Below are positions 1 through 9,480 of a stretch of 64,000 nt of DNA, in pieces. Below the pieces are notes generated by a model, which was not told where the DNA came from, searched no databases, and saw only the letters and a program-made list of their open reading frames with translations. Origin of the DNA: Pseudonocardiales bacterium (GTDB lineage Bacteria; Actinomycetota; Actinomycetes; Mycobacteriales; Pseudonocardiaceae); the NCBI GenBank assembly GCA_019247305.1, contig JAFAPC010000170.1, forward strand, positions 19,134 through 83,133, written 5' to 3'. A program made the translations under genes and the position numbers. Each line of letters begins with the position of its first letter. Positions within the stretch are counted from its first letter, which is position 1.

Positions 1-79
1 GTAATGGGGGTGGAGCGAAGGGGATGGGTCGCCCGGGTTGCGCTTTGAGGATCAACCAACATGGGTTGGGAGGAGTCGG

Positions 80-1351
80 ATGAGTGAACCGAAGCCGTCA
101 GGGAAGCCTTTTGACATCGATAAGGGTGTCGTGATGGAGGCCTACCGGAGGGTGGCGGCCAACAAGGGCGCGCCGGGGGTGGATGAGGTGTCGATCGCCG
201 AGTTTGAACAGGATTTGAAGAATAACCTGTACAAGCTGTGGAATCGGCTCTCGTCGGGGACGTATTTCCCCCCGCCGGTGCGGGCGGTGGAGATCCCCAA
301 GTCGCACGGGCCTGGGGTGCGCGTGCTGGGAGTGCCGACGGTCGCTGACCGGGTGGCACAGACGGTGGTGCGGCTGTACCTGGAGCCGCTGGTGGAGCCG
401 GTGTTCCACCCGGACTCCTACGGTTACCGTCCAGGTCGGTCCGCGCTGGAGGCGGTGGCGACCTGCCGGGTGAGGTGTTGGGAGCGGGACTGGGTCATTG
501 ATCTGGATATCGCCGCGTTTTTCGACACCGTGCCGCACGAGCAAATCCTGGCGGCGGTGGAGCATCACACCGAGTTGTCCTGGATTCGGTTGTATGTGGC
601 TCGATGGCTGTGTGCTCCGATCCAGCAGGTGGATGGGACCCTGCACACCCGGGATCGCGGGACCCCACAAGGGTCGGCGATCTCACCCTTGTTGGCGAAT
701 TTGTTCATGCATTACGCGTTCGATGCCTGGATGGCGCGGACCTACCCGCAGGTCCACTTCGAGCGATACTGCGATGACGCCGTGGTGCATTGTGTCAGTT
801 ACGACCAGGCCGTGGCGGTGCGGGAGGCCATCGCGCACCGGCTCGCCGAATTCGGACTGGAACTACACCCGGAGAAAACCCGGATCATCTACTGCAAGGA
901 CAGCAAACGAACAGGCCGGTACCCGGACATCTCGTTCACGTTCTTGGGGTATGACTTCCGGCCCCGCAAAGCCGTAGGCAAGAACGGGACCCGCTTCACG
1001 GGGTTCCTGCCCGCGGTCAGCACAGCCGCCAAGAAAAAGATCGGCAACCACATCCGATCCTGGCGGCTTGGCCGGCATACCGGGTCCACCCTCCAGCAGC
1101 TAGCCCGACTGATCAACCCCGTCGTGGCCGGCTGGGTCACCTACTACGGGCGCTTCTACCGCTCCGAGGTGACCAACCTCCTCGCTCGCCTCAACCGCCA
1201 CCTGCTGCGGTGGGCGACCAACAAACACAAAGGACTAGGCCGCCGCAAAGCCAGACAACGACTCGCCGAGGTCGCCCGCGCCTACCCCGGTCTGTTCGCC
1301 CACTGGAAAGCCGGCGCCTACCCCATCGGCTGGGCGACGGGAGCCGTGTGA
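80..1351 (+). CDS. ltrA: Group II intron reverse transcriptase/maturase
   Basis: This is the intron-encoded RNA-directed DNA polymerase with maturase function, needed for splicing and retrohoming. The RT core is visible: VIDLDIAAFFDTVPHE (motif A region), RGTPQGSAISPLLANLF, and the catalytic YCDD at residues 230-233, a variant of YADD. The C-terminal X/maturase region (WVTYYGRFY onward) is present. I see no HNH endonuclease domain, so target-primed integration would have to use another primer, as in endonuclease-less intron classes. The ATG at 80 is preferred over the upstream TTG at 38 because GGGAGGAG sits just upstream. The length, 423 aa, is usual. The ORF ends inside domain V, which is unusual. 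Confidence 0.93.
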   Translation: MSEPKPSGKPFDIDKGVVMEAYRRVAANKGAPGVDEVSIAEFEQDLKNNLYKLWNRLSSGTYFPPPVRAVEIPKSHGPGVRVLGVPTVADRVAQTVVRLYLEPLVEPVFHPDSYGYRPGRSALEAVATCRVRCWERDWVIDLDIAAFFDTVPHEQILAAVEHHTELSWIRLYVARWLCAPIQQVDGTLHTRDRGTPQGSAISPLLANLFMHYAFDAWMARTYPQVHFERYCDDAVVHCVSYDQAVAVREAIAHRLAEFGLELHPEKTRIIYCKDSKRTGRYPDISFTFLGYDFRPRKAVGKNGTRFTGFLPAVSTAAKKKIGNHIRSWRLGRHTGSTLQQLARLINPVVAGWVTYYGRFYRSEVTNLLARLNRHLLRWATNKHKGLGRRKARQRLAEVARAYPGLFAHWKAGAYPIGWATGAV

Positions 1352-1374
1352 CGCGAGAGCGTCACGCACGGTTC
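1341..1374 (+). ncRNA. Group II intron domain V
   Basis: A 34-nt hairpin beginning GAGCCGTGTG and ending CACGGTTC, with a GAGA-type cap, matches the bacterial domain V pattern (GAGCCGT...ACGGTTC). It follows the RT and overlaps its last codons. A second strong hairpin around 1381-1409 (gccgggggg / ccccccggc) fits domain VI. Confidence 0.85.
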
Positions 1375-1413
1375 AACGAGCGCCGGGGGGCGCAACTCCC
1401 CCCGGCGACTCAC

Positions 1414-1800
1414 CTGAACCCGGAGCTGGCAGCCCTGAGCGGCGAGGCGGGCGCGCAGGGCCTGTTCGCGGCGGTGGCTGTAGCCGCTGACGTCGGCGGC
1501 CAGATGGACCTCGGTGACCTGCAGGTCCGCGACGATGCGCTCGACTTGCTGGACCACGGAGCCGCAGCGCAGCACCAGATACCCGTGTCGCTCCCTCAGG
1601 TGGGCATCCAGGTCGGCGAGTGCCTCGGCCAGAAAGACCGCCCGGTTCGCCGACATCGAGCCGCCGCGCAGGATCGCCGTGTCGAGCACGAACAGCGGCA
1701 CGACCTGGGCCGCGGCGCGGCAGGCGGCGTGCAACACGGGATTGTCGTGCACCCGCAGGTCACGGGTGAACAACGCGATCGCCACGGTAGCGGTGCTCAC
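1414..1800 (-). pseudogene. phr: Deoxyribodipyrimidine photolyase, 5' fragment split by intron
   Basis: About 129 N-terminal residues of a photolyase/cryptochrome Rossmann domain are readable: VAIALFTRDLRVHDNPVL near the start, then PLFVLDTAIL and RAVFLAEALADLD. Such enzymes repair cyclobutane pyrimidine dimers using light, FAD and an antenna cofactor. The gene starts at a GTG that overlaps the zwf stop by 4 nt (GTGA), so it was the last gene of the tkt-tal-pgi-zwf operon. Homology stops exactly where the intron 3' end is placed. The FAD-binding C-terminal domain would lie beyond the intron, outside the window. Because the intron is antisense, the gene should be inactive. The family call is confident; loss of function is inferred. 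Confidence 0.85.
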
Positions 1801-3353
1801 GGCCGCCGCCAGGACCGTCCGGTCTTGGCGATCATCCGGTCCGCCGACGGCGGTCCCCAGGTACCCGCCGGGTAGGGCTCGGGCCCCTCCTGCTTCGCCC
1901 AGTGGTCCAGCACCGGGTCCAGGATCGCCCACGACAGCTCCACCTCGCCGTTGACCGGGAACAGCGACGGCTCCCCGAGCAGAACGTCCAGCAGCAGGCG
2001 CTCATACGCCTCCGGAGAGGACTCGGTGAACGCCGTACCATACCGAAAGTCCATGGTGACGTCCCGGACCTCCATCGCGGTGCCGGGCACTTTGGAGCCG
2101 AACCGGATCGTGACACCCTCGTCGGGCTGAATCCGGATGACCAGGGCATTGTGTCCCAGCTCCGCGGTCATGGTCGTCTCGAAAGGCAGGTGGGGAGCCC
2201 GCTTGAAGATCACCGCGATTTCGGTGACCCGCCGACCCAGCCGCTTGCCGGTGCGCAGGAAAAACGGCACCCCCGCCCAGCGCCGGGTGTCCACCTGCAG
2301 GGTGATCGCGGCGAAGGTCTCGGTGGGGGAGTCCTGCCGGAAGCCGGACTCCTCCAAGACCCCGACGACGTGGGTCCCGCCCTGCCAGCCGGCCGTGTAC
2401 TGTCCGCGGGCGGTGGTCTCATCCAACGGCTCGACGAGCTTGGTCGCGGACAGCGCCTTGATCTTCTCACCGCGCAGTGCTTGGGGGGAGAAGGATAACG
2501 GCTCCTCCATCGCGGTGAGGGCGAGCAGCTGGAGCAGGTGGTTCTGGATCACGTCCCGAGCCGCCCCGATGCCGTCGTAGTAGCCGGCGCGGCCGGCCAG
2601 CCCGATATCCTCGGCCATGGTGATCTGCACGTGGTCCACGTAGTGGCTGTTCCAGATCGGCTCATAGAGTTGGTTGGCGAAGCGCAGCGCAAGGATGTTC
2701 TGGACGGTCTCCTTACCCAGGTAGTGATCGATCCGGAACACTGATTCTTCGGGAAAAACGTCGCTGACGATGTCGTTGAGTTCCCGGGCGCTGCGCAGGT
2801 CGTGCCCGAATGGCTTCTCGATGACCACCCGGCGCCACCCCTCGCCGTCGCGCGCCGCCAGCCCGGTGCGGGCGAGTTGCTTGAGGACCACCGGAAACAT
2901 GGCGGGCGGGATGGAGAGGTAGAAGGCGTGGTTGCCGCCGGTACCCCGTTCCTGGTCGAGATTGGAGATCACGGACGCGAGCTGGTCAAAGGCCCCGTCG
3001 TCGTCAAAGCTGCCCGGCACGAAGCGGACACCCTCGGACAGCCGGGCCCAGACCTCTTCCCGGAACGGGGTGCGGGCGTGCTCCCGCACCGCGTCGTGGA
3101 CCAGCTCGGCGAAGTTTTCCTCGTCCCAGTCCCGGCGGGCGAACCCGACTAACGCGAAACCGGGCGGCAGTAGCCCACGGTTGGCCAGGTCGTAGATCGC
3201 CGGCATCAGTTTCTTGCGGGACAGGTCCCCGGTCACCCCGAAGACGACGACACCGCACGGGCCGGCGATGCGGGGTAGTCGCTTATCCCGGCTGTCCAGC
3301 AGGGAGTTCACCCACCCGTCCGGGACCCTGTTTGTGCTCCTTGTTGTGTTCAC
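1797..3353 (-). CDS. zwf: Glucose-6-phosphate 1-dehydrogenase
   Basis: Zwf oxidises glucose 6-phosphate to 6-phosphogluconolactone, reducing NADP+, at the entry to the oxidative pentose-phosphate pathway. The coenzyme motif GVTGDLSRK is at residues 39-47 and the substrate/active-site motif RIDHYLGK is present. The 518-aa length is normal for the family. I chose the GTG at 3353 because AGGAG sits 5 nt upstream; a second GTG at 3311 is possible. It lies 40 nt after pgi and overlaps phr by GTGA. The usual actinobacterial partner opcA is not next to it. The gap before it carries a duplicated Shine-Dalgarno segment. Confidence 0.96.
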   Translation of the reverse strand: MNTTRSTNRVPDGWVNSLLDSRDKRLPRIAGPCGVVVFGVTGDLSRKKLMPAIYDLANRGLLPPGFALVGFARRDWDEENFAELVHDAVREHARTPFREEVWARLSEGVRFVPGSFDDDGAFDQLASVISNLDQERGTGGNHAFYLSIPPAMFPVVLKQLARTGLAARDGEGWRRVVIEKPFGHDLRSARELNDIVSDVFPEESVFRIDHYLGKETVQNILALRFANQLYEPIWNSHYVDHVQITMAEDIGLAGRAGYYDGIGAARDVIQNHLLQLLALTAMEEPLSFSPQALRGEKIKALSATKLVEPLDETTARGQYTAGWQGGTHVVGVLEESGFRQDSPTETFAAITLQVDTRRWAGVPFFLRTGKRLGRRVTEIAVIFKRAPHLPFETTMTAELGHNALVIRIQPDEGVTIRFGSKVPGTAMEVRDVTMDFRYGTAFTESSPEAYERLLLDVLLGEPSLFPVNGEVELSWAILDPVLDHWAKQEGPEPYPAGTWGPPSADRMIAKTGRSWRRP

Positions 3354-3358
3354 CTGCG

Positions 3359-3392
3359 CTCCTGGCCTCCTTGGGCTCCTGGCCTCCTTGGG
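3359..3392 (-). repeat. 17-bp tandem duplication carrying the zwf ribosome-binding region
   Basis: Two exact 17-bp copies, read on the minus strand as cccaaggaggccaggag, fill almost the whole pgi-zwf gap (3359-3375 and 3376-3392). Each copy contains AAGGAGG and AGGAG, so the zwf leader holds several Shine-Dalgarno-like cores in tandem. Confidence 0.9.
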
Positions 3393-3393
3393 C

Positions 3394-5007
3394 TCACGGG
3401 AGGGCGTGCATGAGGGCCACCAGCCCGGCCGCCCGGTCGAGGAAGTGCAGCCGCAGCACCGGACGGCCGCGGGCGGCCAGCACCTGCGCGTCCCCCAAGG
3501 CCTGGGCCTGTTGCAGCTCGCCCAGGGTGAACTCGGTCCCCGGCACCGGGATATCCTCCTGGAGCGCCCCGGTGAGTTGCAAAAACGCCCCGTTTTGGTG
3601 ACCGCCTTTGTGATATTGGCCAGTGGAGTGCAGGAAGCGGGGACCCCAGCCAAACGTGGTTTGCAGCTGGGTGCGACGGGCCAGTTCGGTGCGGAGCACC
3701 GCGACGGAGGCGTCGGCGAGACGATCCAGATACGCCTGCACCGCGAGGTAGCCCCGCTGCGGAGTAGCGGTGACCAGGGCCCGCAGCGCCTGCGGCAGGG
3801 TGGCGACTCCGGCCGGCAGCCAGTCCCCGACGGGATGCACGGCGACGTCACCGTCGACGAACGCTGGCGCGGGCCCGGGGGCCCCGGTGAGCTGCGCGCG
3901 GGCGGCGGCTTTCGCGGCTTCGACGTCTGGCTGGTCGAAGGGGTTGATCCCCAGCAGCCGACCGACCACCGCGATGGCGTGTTCCCAGAGCAGAAACTGC
4001 CCGCCCAGGGTGCCGCTGACCGCGATGGTGGCTGTCTCCGGAGAGCCGTTGGTCAGCGCCGGGCCGATCGCGACGGGGGTGGCGTCCGCTCCAGCGTCGG
4101 CGAAGCCCGGCGCGGCCGGGTTCGCCACCACCACCGGCAGCAAACCGGTGCCATCCTTGCCGGTGGACTCGGCGATGAGCTGCTCGACCCAGTCGGGGAA
4201 GCCGAGGATCGGCGAACCGGTATCGGCGAGCACGACCTTCTCCGCCCCGGCGCCGTGTCTGGCGGCCAGCGCGGCGGCCAGCCGCAGCGCGGGGTTCGCC
4301 GGGTCGTCGGCGGCCAGCAGCGTGGCGTGGCGCGCCGCGTCCTCCAACAGGCTCGCGATGTCCGCTCCGGCCAGGCCGGCCGGGACCAGGCCGAACGCGC
4401 TCAGCGCCGAGTAGCGCCCGCCCACGTTCGGATCAGCGGTGATGACCGCCCGGTAACGTTGCTCCTCTGCGACCTGCTGCAGCGGCGATCCCGGGTCGGT
4501 CACCGCCACCAGGTGCGCCGCTGGGTCCAGGCCGGCTGCGGTGAACGCGGCGGTGAACACCCGCCGGTGGCTGTCGGTCTCCACCGTGGAGCCCGATTTG
4601 GACGACACCACGAGCACGCTGCGCCGCAGGTCCCCGGCCAGCGCGTCGGCCACTTGGCCGGGGTCGGTGGTGTCCAGAACGGTCAGCGCCACCTTGTCCG
4701 TGGCACAGATCACCTCCGGCGCCAGCGACGAGCCCCCCATCCCGGCCAGGATCACCCGGTCAATGCCCGCGGAGTGCAGCTCCGCCCGCAACGCCTCAAT
4801 GGTGGCCAGCAGGGGCCGCGAGGTCTGCGGCAGCGAGACCCAGGCCAGCCGCCGGGCGGCCTCGGGCTGGGCCTGCGGACCCCATAGCGTCGGATCCTGG
4901 TTGGCCAGCGCGGAGGCCACCTGCTCGGCGACCAGCTTGTCCACGAGGGCTTGTACTTCCCGTGCCACCCCAGAAGAGGCGCGAACGTCGACGGTGAGCT
5001 GCGACAT
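3394..5007 (-). CDS. pgi: Glucose-6-phosphate isomerase
   Basis: Pgi interconverts glucose 6-phosphate and fructose 6-phosphate, linking glycolysis to the pentose-phosphate genes around it. The sugar-phosphate (SIS-like) signature is readable as VVVSSKSGSTVETD, and the C-terminal part contains FGWGPRFLHSTGQYHKGG. The protein is 537 aa, close to the size of actinobacterial Pgi. It starts 5 nt after the tal stop, so tal-pgi are co-transcribed and possibly coupled. Nothing looks broken. The long + strand ORFs across this region are codon shadows. Confidence 0.95.
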   Translation of the reverse strand: MSQLTVDVRASSGVAREVQALVDKLVAEQVASALANQDPTLWGPQAQPEAARRLAWVSLPQTSRPLLATIEALRAELHSAGIDRVILAGMGGSSLAPEVICATDKVALTVLDTTDPGQVADALAGDLRRSVLVVSSKSGSTVETDSHRRVFTAAFTAAGLDPAAHLVAVTDPGSPLQQVAEEQRYRAVITADPNVGGRYSALSAFGLVPAGLAGADIASLLEDAARHATLLAADDPANPALRLAAALAARHGAGAEKVVLADTGSPILGFPDWVEQLIAESTGKDGTGLLPVVVANPAAPGFADAGADATPVAIGPALTNGSPETATIAVSGTLGGQFLLWEHAIAVVGRLLGINPFDQPDVEAAKAAARAQLTGAPGPAPAFVDGDVAVHPVGDWLPAGVATLPQALRALVTATPQRGYLAVQAYLDRLADASVAVLRTELARRTQLQTTFGWGPRFLHSTGQYHKGGHQNGAFLQLTGALQEDIPVPGTEFTLGELQQAQALGDAQVLAARGRPVLRLHFLDRAAGLVALMHALP

Positions 5008-5012
5008 CGGCC

Positions 5013-6140
5013 TCAGGCCTCCGATCCCGGTGCGACCTTGGCCAGCTGCCCGGCCACCGTCTCAGCAAGCTCAGCCCAGGATGCGTCGAACTTCTCCACA
5101 CCTTCGCGTTCGAGTACGCCGAACACGTCGGGGAAGTCAATTCCCACCTCGGTCAGCGCATCGAAGGTGCGCTGGGCCTGCTCGGCGGTGCCCGACACCT
5201 GGTCACCGGGCACCTTACCGTGGTCGGCCAGGGCGAGCAGGGTGTTTTCCGGCATCGTGTTGACCACTCCCGGGGCGATCAGCTCGGTGACGTATTTGGT
5301 GTCCGGGTAGGCCGGATTCTTTACTCCGGTGGATGCCCACAGCGGCCGCTGGGGCCGCGCCCCGGCCTGCACCAGGCGAGCCCACCGCGGCGTCGAGAAC
5401 TCCTGCTGGTAGGCCGCATAAGCCAGCCGGGCGTTGGCGACCGCGGCCTGCCCGCGCAGCGCCAGGGCCGGCTCGGTGCCGATCGCCTCCAGCCGCTTGT
5501 CCACCTCGGTGTCCACCCGGGAGACGAAGAACGACGCGACGGAGGTGATGGCCCTCAGGTCGTGCCCGTTGGCCCTGGCTTGCTCCACGCCGGCGAAGAA
5601 GGCCGCCATCACCTCACGGTGGCGCTCTACCGAGAAGACTAGGGTGACATTGACGCTGATCCCGTCGGCCAGCGCGCCGGTGATGGCCGCCAGACCCTCC
5701 ACCGTCGCCGGAATCTTGATCATCAGGTTGGGCCGGTCGACCAGCTTCCACAGCTCCGCGGCCTGCGCGAGGGTGGCCTCAGTCTGGTGCGCCAGCTGGG
5801 GGCTAACCTCCAGCGACACCCGACCGTCCACTCCGCCGGTCCTCTCCCAGGTTCCGCTGAACACGTCGCAGGCCAGCTGCACGTCGGCGACGGTGATCTC
5901 GCGCACGGCCTCGTCGACCGAGGCACCGCGGGCGGCCAGGGCGCGCACCTGCTCGGCGTAGTCCTCGGCGTGGACCACCGCATGGGCGAAGATCGTTGGG
6001 TTGCTGGTCCCCCCGACCACGTGCCGCTCGGTGATCAAACTCGCCAGGTTGCCGGAGCTGATCCGCTGCCGGGACAGGTCATCCAGCCAGATCGACACTC
6101 CCGCCGCGGACAGGGCCGCCAGGGTATTGGTGCTGCTCAC
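5013..6140 (-). CDS. tal: Transaldolase
   Basis: Tal transfers a dihydroxyacetone unit between sedoheptulose 7-phosphate and glyceraldehyde 3-phosphate in the non-oxidative pentose-phosphate branch. The Schiff-base lysine lies in NLMIKIPAT. The N-terminus [20 protein letters not shown] matches actinobacterial transaldolases, which supports the GTG at 6140 over the ATG at 6164; AAGGA lies 9 nt upstream. The product is 375 aa, typical of the longer actinobacterial form. It lies 57 nt after tkt and 5 nt before pgi in the same operon. Confidence 0.95.
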   Translation of the reverse strand: MSSTNTLAALSAAGVSIWLDDLSRQRISSGNLASLITERHVVGGTSNPTIFAHAVVHAEDYAEQVRALAARGASVDEAVREITVADVQLACDVFSGTWERTGGVDGRVSLEVSPQLAHQTEATLAQAAELWKLVDRPNLMIKIPATVEGLAAITGALADGISVNVTLVFSVERHREVMAAFFAGVEQARANGHDLRAITSVASFFVSRVDTEVDKRLEAIGTEPALALRGQAAVANARLAYAAYQQEFSTPRWARLVQAGARPQRPLWASTGVKNPAYPDTKYVTELIAPGVVNTMPENTLLALADHGKVPGDQVSGTAEQAQRTFDALTEVGIDFPDVFGVLEREGVEKFDASWAELAETVAGQLAKVAPGSEA

Positions 6141-6197
6141 CAGGGTTTGTCCTTTCACCCGCATCGGGGTCAGTGTCTGAGCCTGCCCGGCTGCGCT

Positions 6198-8297
6198 TTA
6201 GATGCGTTCCAGACTGCGCCGGGCCGCCTCGGCCACTGCCTCCCCGGTGAAGCCGAACTCTCGGTACAGGGTCTGCCAGTCGGCCGAGGCGCCGAAATGC
6301 TCCAGCGAGACCACCTCGCCGTGGTCGCCGACAAAGCGGTGCCAGGGCATCGCGACGCCGGCTTCGACGGCCACCCGGGCCCGCACCGTCGGTGGGAGTA
6401 CCTGGTCGCGGTAGGCCTGTTCCTGCTCGTCGAACCATTCCACGCACGGCATGGACACCACTCGGGTCCCGATTCGCTCGGCCGCCAGGATTCGCTGGGC
6501 GGCCAGCGCGAACTGCACCTCGGAGCCGGTGGCGATCAGCAGCACGTCAGGTAACCCGTTGCCGACCTCGGTCGCGGTGTCGCAGAGCACGTAACCGCCG
6601 CGGGCCACCCCCGCCGCGTCAGTGCCCTCCAGCACGGGAACGCCCTGCCGGGTCAGGCACAGCCCGGTCGGCCGGGTGCCCTTCTCCAGCAGTGCCTTCC
6701 ACGCCGCCGCGGTCTCGTTGGCATCCGCGGGCCGAACCACGTCCAGCCCGGGAATGGCCCGCAATGCGGCCAAGTGCTCCACCGGCTGGTGAGTGGGGCC
6801 GTCCTCGCCGAGCCCGATCGAGTCGTGGGTCCAGATATAGGTGGTCGGCGCCTGCATGAGCGCGGCCAGCCGTACCGCGGGACGCATGTAGTCGCTGAAG
6901 ATCAGGAACGTGCCGCCGTAGGGGCGGGTCGGCCCGTGCAGCGCGATGCCGTTGAGGATCGCGCCCATGGCATGCTCGCGCACCCCGAAGTGCAGAATGC
7001 GCCCGTAGGGACGCGCGGTCCACATCTTCGTGGAGGTCTTCTCGGGACCGAACGAGTCGGCGCCTTTGATCGTGGTGAGGTTGCTCTCACCGAGGTCGGC
7101 GGAGCCACCCCACAGTTCTGGCAGCGCTTCTCCGATGGCGGAGAGCACCTCCCCGGACGCCTTGCGCGTCGCCACGTCTTTCGAACCAGGTTCCCACGTG
7201 GGTAGCTTCTCCGCCCAGCCGGCGGGGAGCTCCCGGCGGAGCAGGCGGTCGAACAGCGTGGCCCCGGACGGGTTGGCCGCTCGCCAGGAGTCGAACGCGC
7301 GCTGCCACCGCGCGTGCGCGGCCTGGCAGCGGGCGATCACCTGCCGGGTATGGTCCAGGACCTCCGGCTCCACGACGAAGGAGCGCTGGGGATCAAAGCC
7401 TAGTATCTCCTTCACGGCGGCCACCTCGTCGGCGCCCAGCGCGGAGCCGTGCGCGGCCCCGGTGTTCATCTTGTTCGGCGCCGGATAGGCGATCACGGTA
7501 CGCAGCACGATCAGCGAGGGGCGAGTGGTCTCGGCCTTGGCTGCCGTGAGCGCCTCCAGGATGCCGACGACGTCTTCCCCGCCGTGGACGGTCTGGACGT
7601 GCCAGCCGTAGGCGCGGTAGCGGGCGGCGGTGTCCTCCGACAGCGCGATCTTGGTGTCGTCCTCGATGGAGATCTCGTTCGAGTCGTAGATCACGATAAG
7701 GTGGCCGAGCTCCTGGGTGCCGGCCAACGAGCAGGCCTCTGAGGTGACGCCTTCCTGGATGTCGCCGTCGGAGGCGATGACGTAGATGTGGTGGTCGAAG
7801 GGGCTCTCGCCCGGTGGGGTGTCCGGGTCGAACAGGCCGCGTTCCCGGCGTGCCGCCATGGCCATCCCGACGGCGGCGCCCAGGCCCTGGCCCAGGGGTC
7901 CGGTGGTGATCTCCACCCCGACGGTGTGCCCGTACTCGGGGTGGCCGGGGGTCTTGGAGCCCCAGGTGCGCAGCTGCTTGATGTCCGCCAGCTCCAGCCC
8001 GTAGCCGGACAGGAACAGCTGCAGGTACAACGTCAGGCTGGAGTGACCGGCGGACAGCACGAACCGGTCCCGGCCGGTCCAGGCTGGATCGGTGGGGTCG
8101 TGCCGCAGCACCCGCTGGAACAGCGCGTATGCCAGGGGGGCGAGGCTCATCGCGGTGCCCGGGTGGCCGTTGCCGACGCGCTGTACAGCCTCGGCGGCGA
8201 GCACCCGGATAGTATCCACCGCGCGGGTATCCAGATCGGTCCAGTCGTCGGGCACCCGGGAGATGGTGCGCTGGGTCAGATCGTCGGTGAGGGACAC
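6198..8297 (-). CDS. tkt: Transketolase
   Basis: Transketolase moves two-carbon units between sugar phosphates using thiamine diphosphate and Mg2+. Visible motifs are [16 protein letters not shown] near residue 40, the cofactor motif SDGDIQEG (usually GDGD), and a C-terminal [14 protein letters not shown]. The start is the GTG at 8297 because AGGAG lies 6 nt upstream and the N-terminus then fits the family; this gives 699 aa. It is the first gene of the minus-strand tkt-tal-pgi-zwf-phr operon and diverges from ctaB across about 200 bp that should hold both promoters. Confidence 0.96.
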   Translation of the reverse strand: MSLTDDLTQRTISRVPDDWTDLDTRAVDTIRVLAAEAVQRVGNGHPGTAMSLAPLAYALFQRVLRHDPTDPAWTGRDRFVLSAGHSSLTLYLQLFLSGYGLELADIKQLRTWGSKTPGHPEYGHTVGVEITTGPLGQGLGAAVGMAMAARRERGLFDPDTPPGESPFDHHIYVIASDGDIQEGVTSEACSLAGTQELGHLIVIYDSNEISIEDDTKIALSEDTAARYRAYGWHVQTVHGGEDVVGILEALTAAKAETTRPSLIVLRTVIAYPAPNKMNTGAAHGSALGADEVAAVKEILGFDPQRSFVVEPEVLDHTRQVIARCQAAHARWQRAFDSWRAANPSGATLFDRLLRRELPAGWAEKLPTWEPGSKDVATRKASGEVLSAIGEALPELWGGSADLGESNLTTIKGADSFGPEKTSTKMWTARPYGRILHFGVREHAMGAILNGIALHGPTRPYGGTFLIFSDYMRPAVRLAALMQAPTTYIWTHDSIGLGEDGPTHQPVEHLAALRAIPGLDVVRPADANETAAAWKALLEKGTRPTGLCLTRQGVPVLEGTDAAGVARGGYVLCDTATEVGNGLPDVLLIATGSEVQFALAAQRILAAERIGTRVVSMPCVEWFDEQEQAYRDQVLPPTVRARVAVEAGVAMPWHRFVGDHGEVVSLEHFGASADWQTLYREFGFTGEAVAEAARRSLERI

Positions 8298-8429
8298 ATC
8301 GTGCTCCTGAGGTGTGCTCGGGCCGATCTCTGCGCTCCTAACCCTAGCGAGGTGACGCCACCGATGTGGACTTATCGACCCCACTGCCCCCAGCGAGGGT
8401 GACGCACGCCACGCGACTACCCTCAATAA

Positions 8430-8444
8430 GATGATCCGATCATC
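8430..8444. promoter_or_regulatory. Palindrome in the tkt-ctaB divergent promoter region
   Basis: GATGATCCGATCATC has perfect 7-bp arms around one central base. It lies in the shared upstream region of tkt and ctaB and could be an operator. No regulator is assigned and function is only inferred. Confidence 0.3.
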
Positions 8445-8505
8445 AGGAGGGGCGAGGAGTGAGCCCAGCACCCCAGCCCTCACGATCACGGCCTCCTGAG
8501 GCGCA

Positions 8506-9480
8506 GTGAGCAGCGCCGTCCGCCATGCTCCCGCACTGCCGCGAACCGGGACATCGCGAACCGGGCGCTGGCGCCGTGTGCTGCGCAGCTACTTCGCCTT
8601 GACCAAGCCACGCGTCATCGAGCTCCTGCTGGTCACCACCATACCGGCGATGTTGCTCGCCGCCCGCGGGGTGCCCTCGCTGTGGCTGATCCTCGCGACG
8701 CTGCTGGGCGGCAGCATGGCCGCAGGGAGTGCGAACGCGCTGAACTGCGTCGCTGACGTCGATATCGATGCCGAAATGCAGCGGACCCGAGCCCGGCCGC
8801 TGGTGACCCATGAGGTACCCCTCCGCCACGCGCTGATCTTCGGAATCGCGCTCGGGGTGGCTGCCCTCGGCTGGCTGTGGGCCACCACCAATGCGCTCTC
8901 CGCGCTGTTGGCGCTGGCGACGATCCTGTTTTACGTCTTCGGCTACACGCTGCTGCTCAAGCGCCGCACGGCGCAGAACATCATTTGGGGTGGTGCCGCC
9001 GGATGTATGCCGGTGGTGATCGGCTGGTCGGCCGTCACCGGCACGGTGGGTTGGCCGGCGCTGGTGATGTTCGGGGTGATCTTTTTCTGGACACCGCCGC
9101 ATACCTGGGCGCTGGCGATGAAGTTCCGTGCGGACTACCAACGAGTGGGCGTGCCGATGCTGCCCGCAGTCGCCTCCCCGGCCTATGTGACCCGCCAGAT
9201 CGTGGTGTTCAGCTGGCTGATGGTGGCCTGGAGCCTGCTGCTGGTGCCGGCCACGAGCTGGGTCTATGCCGCGGTGGCGGTGCTTGCCGGCGGGTGGTTC
9301 GTGGTGATGGCGCACCGGCTACACGCGGCGGTGCGCTGCGGTGCGGTGGCGAGCCCCATGCGGCTGTTCCACCTGTCCAACACTTACCTGGCGCTAGTAT
9401 TCGTGGCGATCGCCGTCGACTCGGTGCTGGGCTGGACGCCGCTGGCTGTGGCATCCGGGTGGGCGAGCGGGCTCAGTTAG
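8506..9480 (+). CDS. ctaB: Protoheme IX farnesyltransferase (heme O synthase)
   Basis: CtaB attaches a farnesyl group to heme b to make heme O, the precursor of heme A in cytochrome aa3 oxidase. It belongs to the UbiA prenyltransferase superfamily of multi-spanning membrane proteins. The prenyl diphosphate/Mg2+ motif is readable as [15 protein letters not shown], and the second conserved loop as [11 protein letters not shown]. About nine hydrophobic segments can be seen over 324 aa. The start is GTG at 8506. It converges with the epimerase gene, overlapping by 4 nt. The next heme step, ctaA, is 17 kb away here. Confidence 0.95.
   Translation: MSSAVRHAPALPRTGTSRTGRWRRVLRSYFALTKPRVIELLLVTTIPAMLLAARGVPSLWLILATLLGGSMAAGSANALNCVADVDIDAEMQRTRARPLVTHEVPLRHALIFGIALGVAALGWLWATTNALSALLALATILFYVFGYTLLLKRRTAQNIIWGGAAGCMPVVIGWSAVTGTVGWPALVMFGVIFFWTPPHTWALAMKFRADYQRVGVPMLPAVASPAYVTRQIVVFSWLMVAWSLLLVPATSWVYAAVAVLAGGWFVVMAHRLHAAVRCGAVASPMRLFHLSNTYLALVFVAIAVDSVLGWTPLAVASGWASGLS

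Larger units (their letters stand above)
1..1413 (+). mobile_element. Group II intron, 3' part (5' end outside window)
   Basis: The element contains a maturase-type reverse transcriptase followed directly by a domain V-like hairpin and a domain VI-like GC hairpin (about 1381-1409). The 3' boundary is placed at 1413 because the sequence there ends in AC and the antisense photolyase reading frame resumes at 1414. The 5' end, with its GUGYG start and domains I-III, must lie left of the window. The element is on the + strand while the interrupted photolyase is on the - strand, so it cannot be spliced from the phr mRNA. Boundary accuracy is a few bases. Confidence 0.85.

Noticed and set aside
3214..4887. 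557-aa ORF on the plus strand
   Set aside because: Shadow of pgi with Arg/Gly-rich composition; pgi is the real gene.
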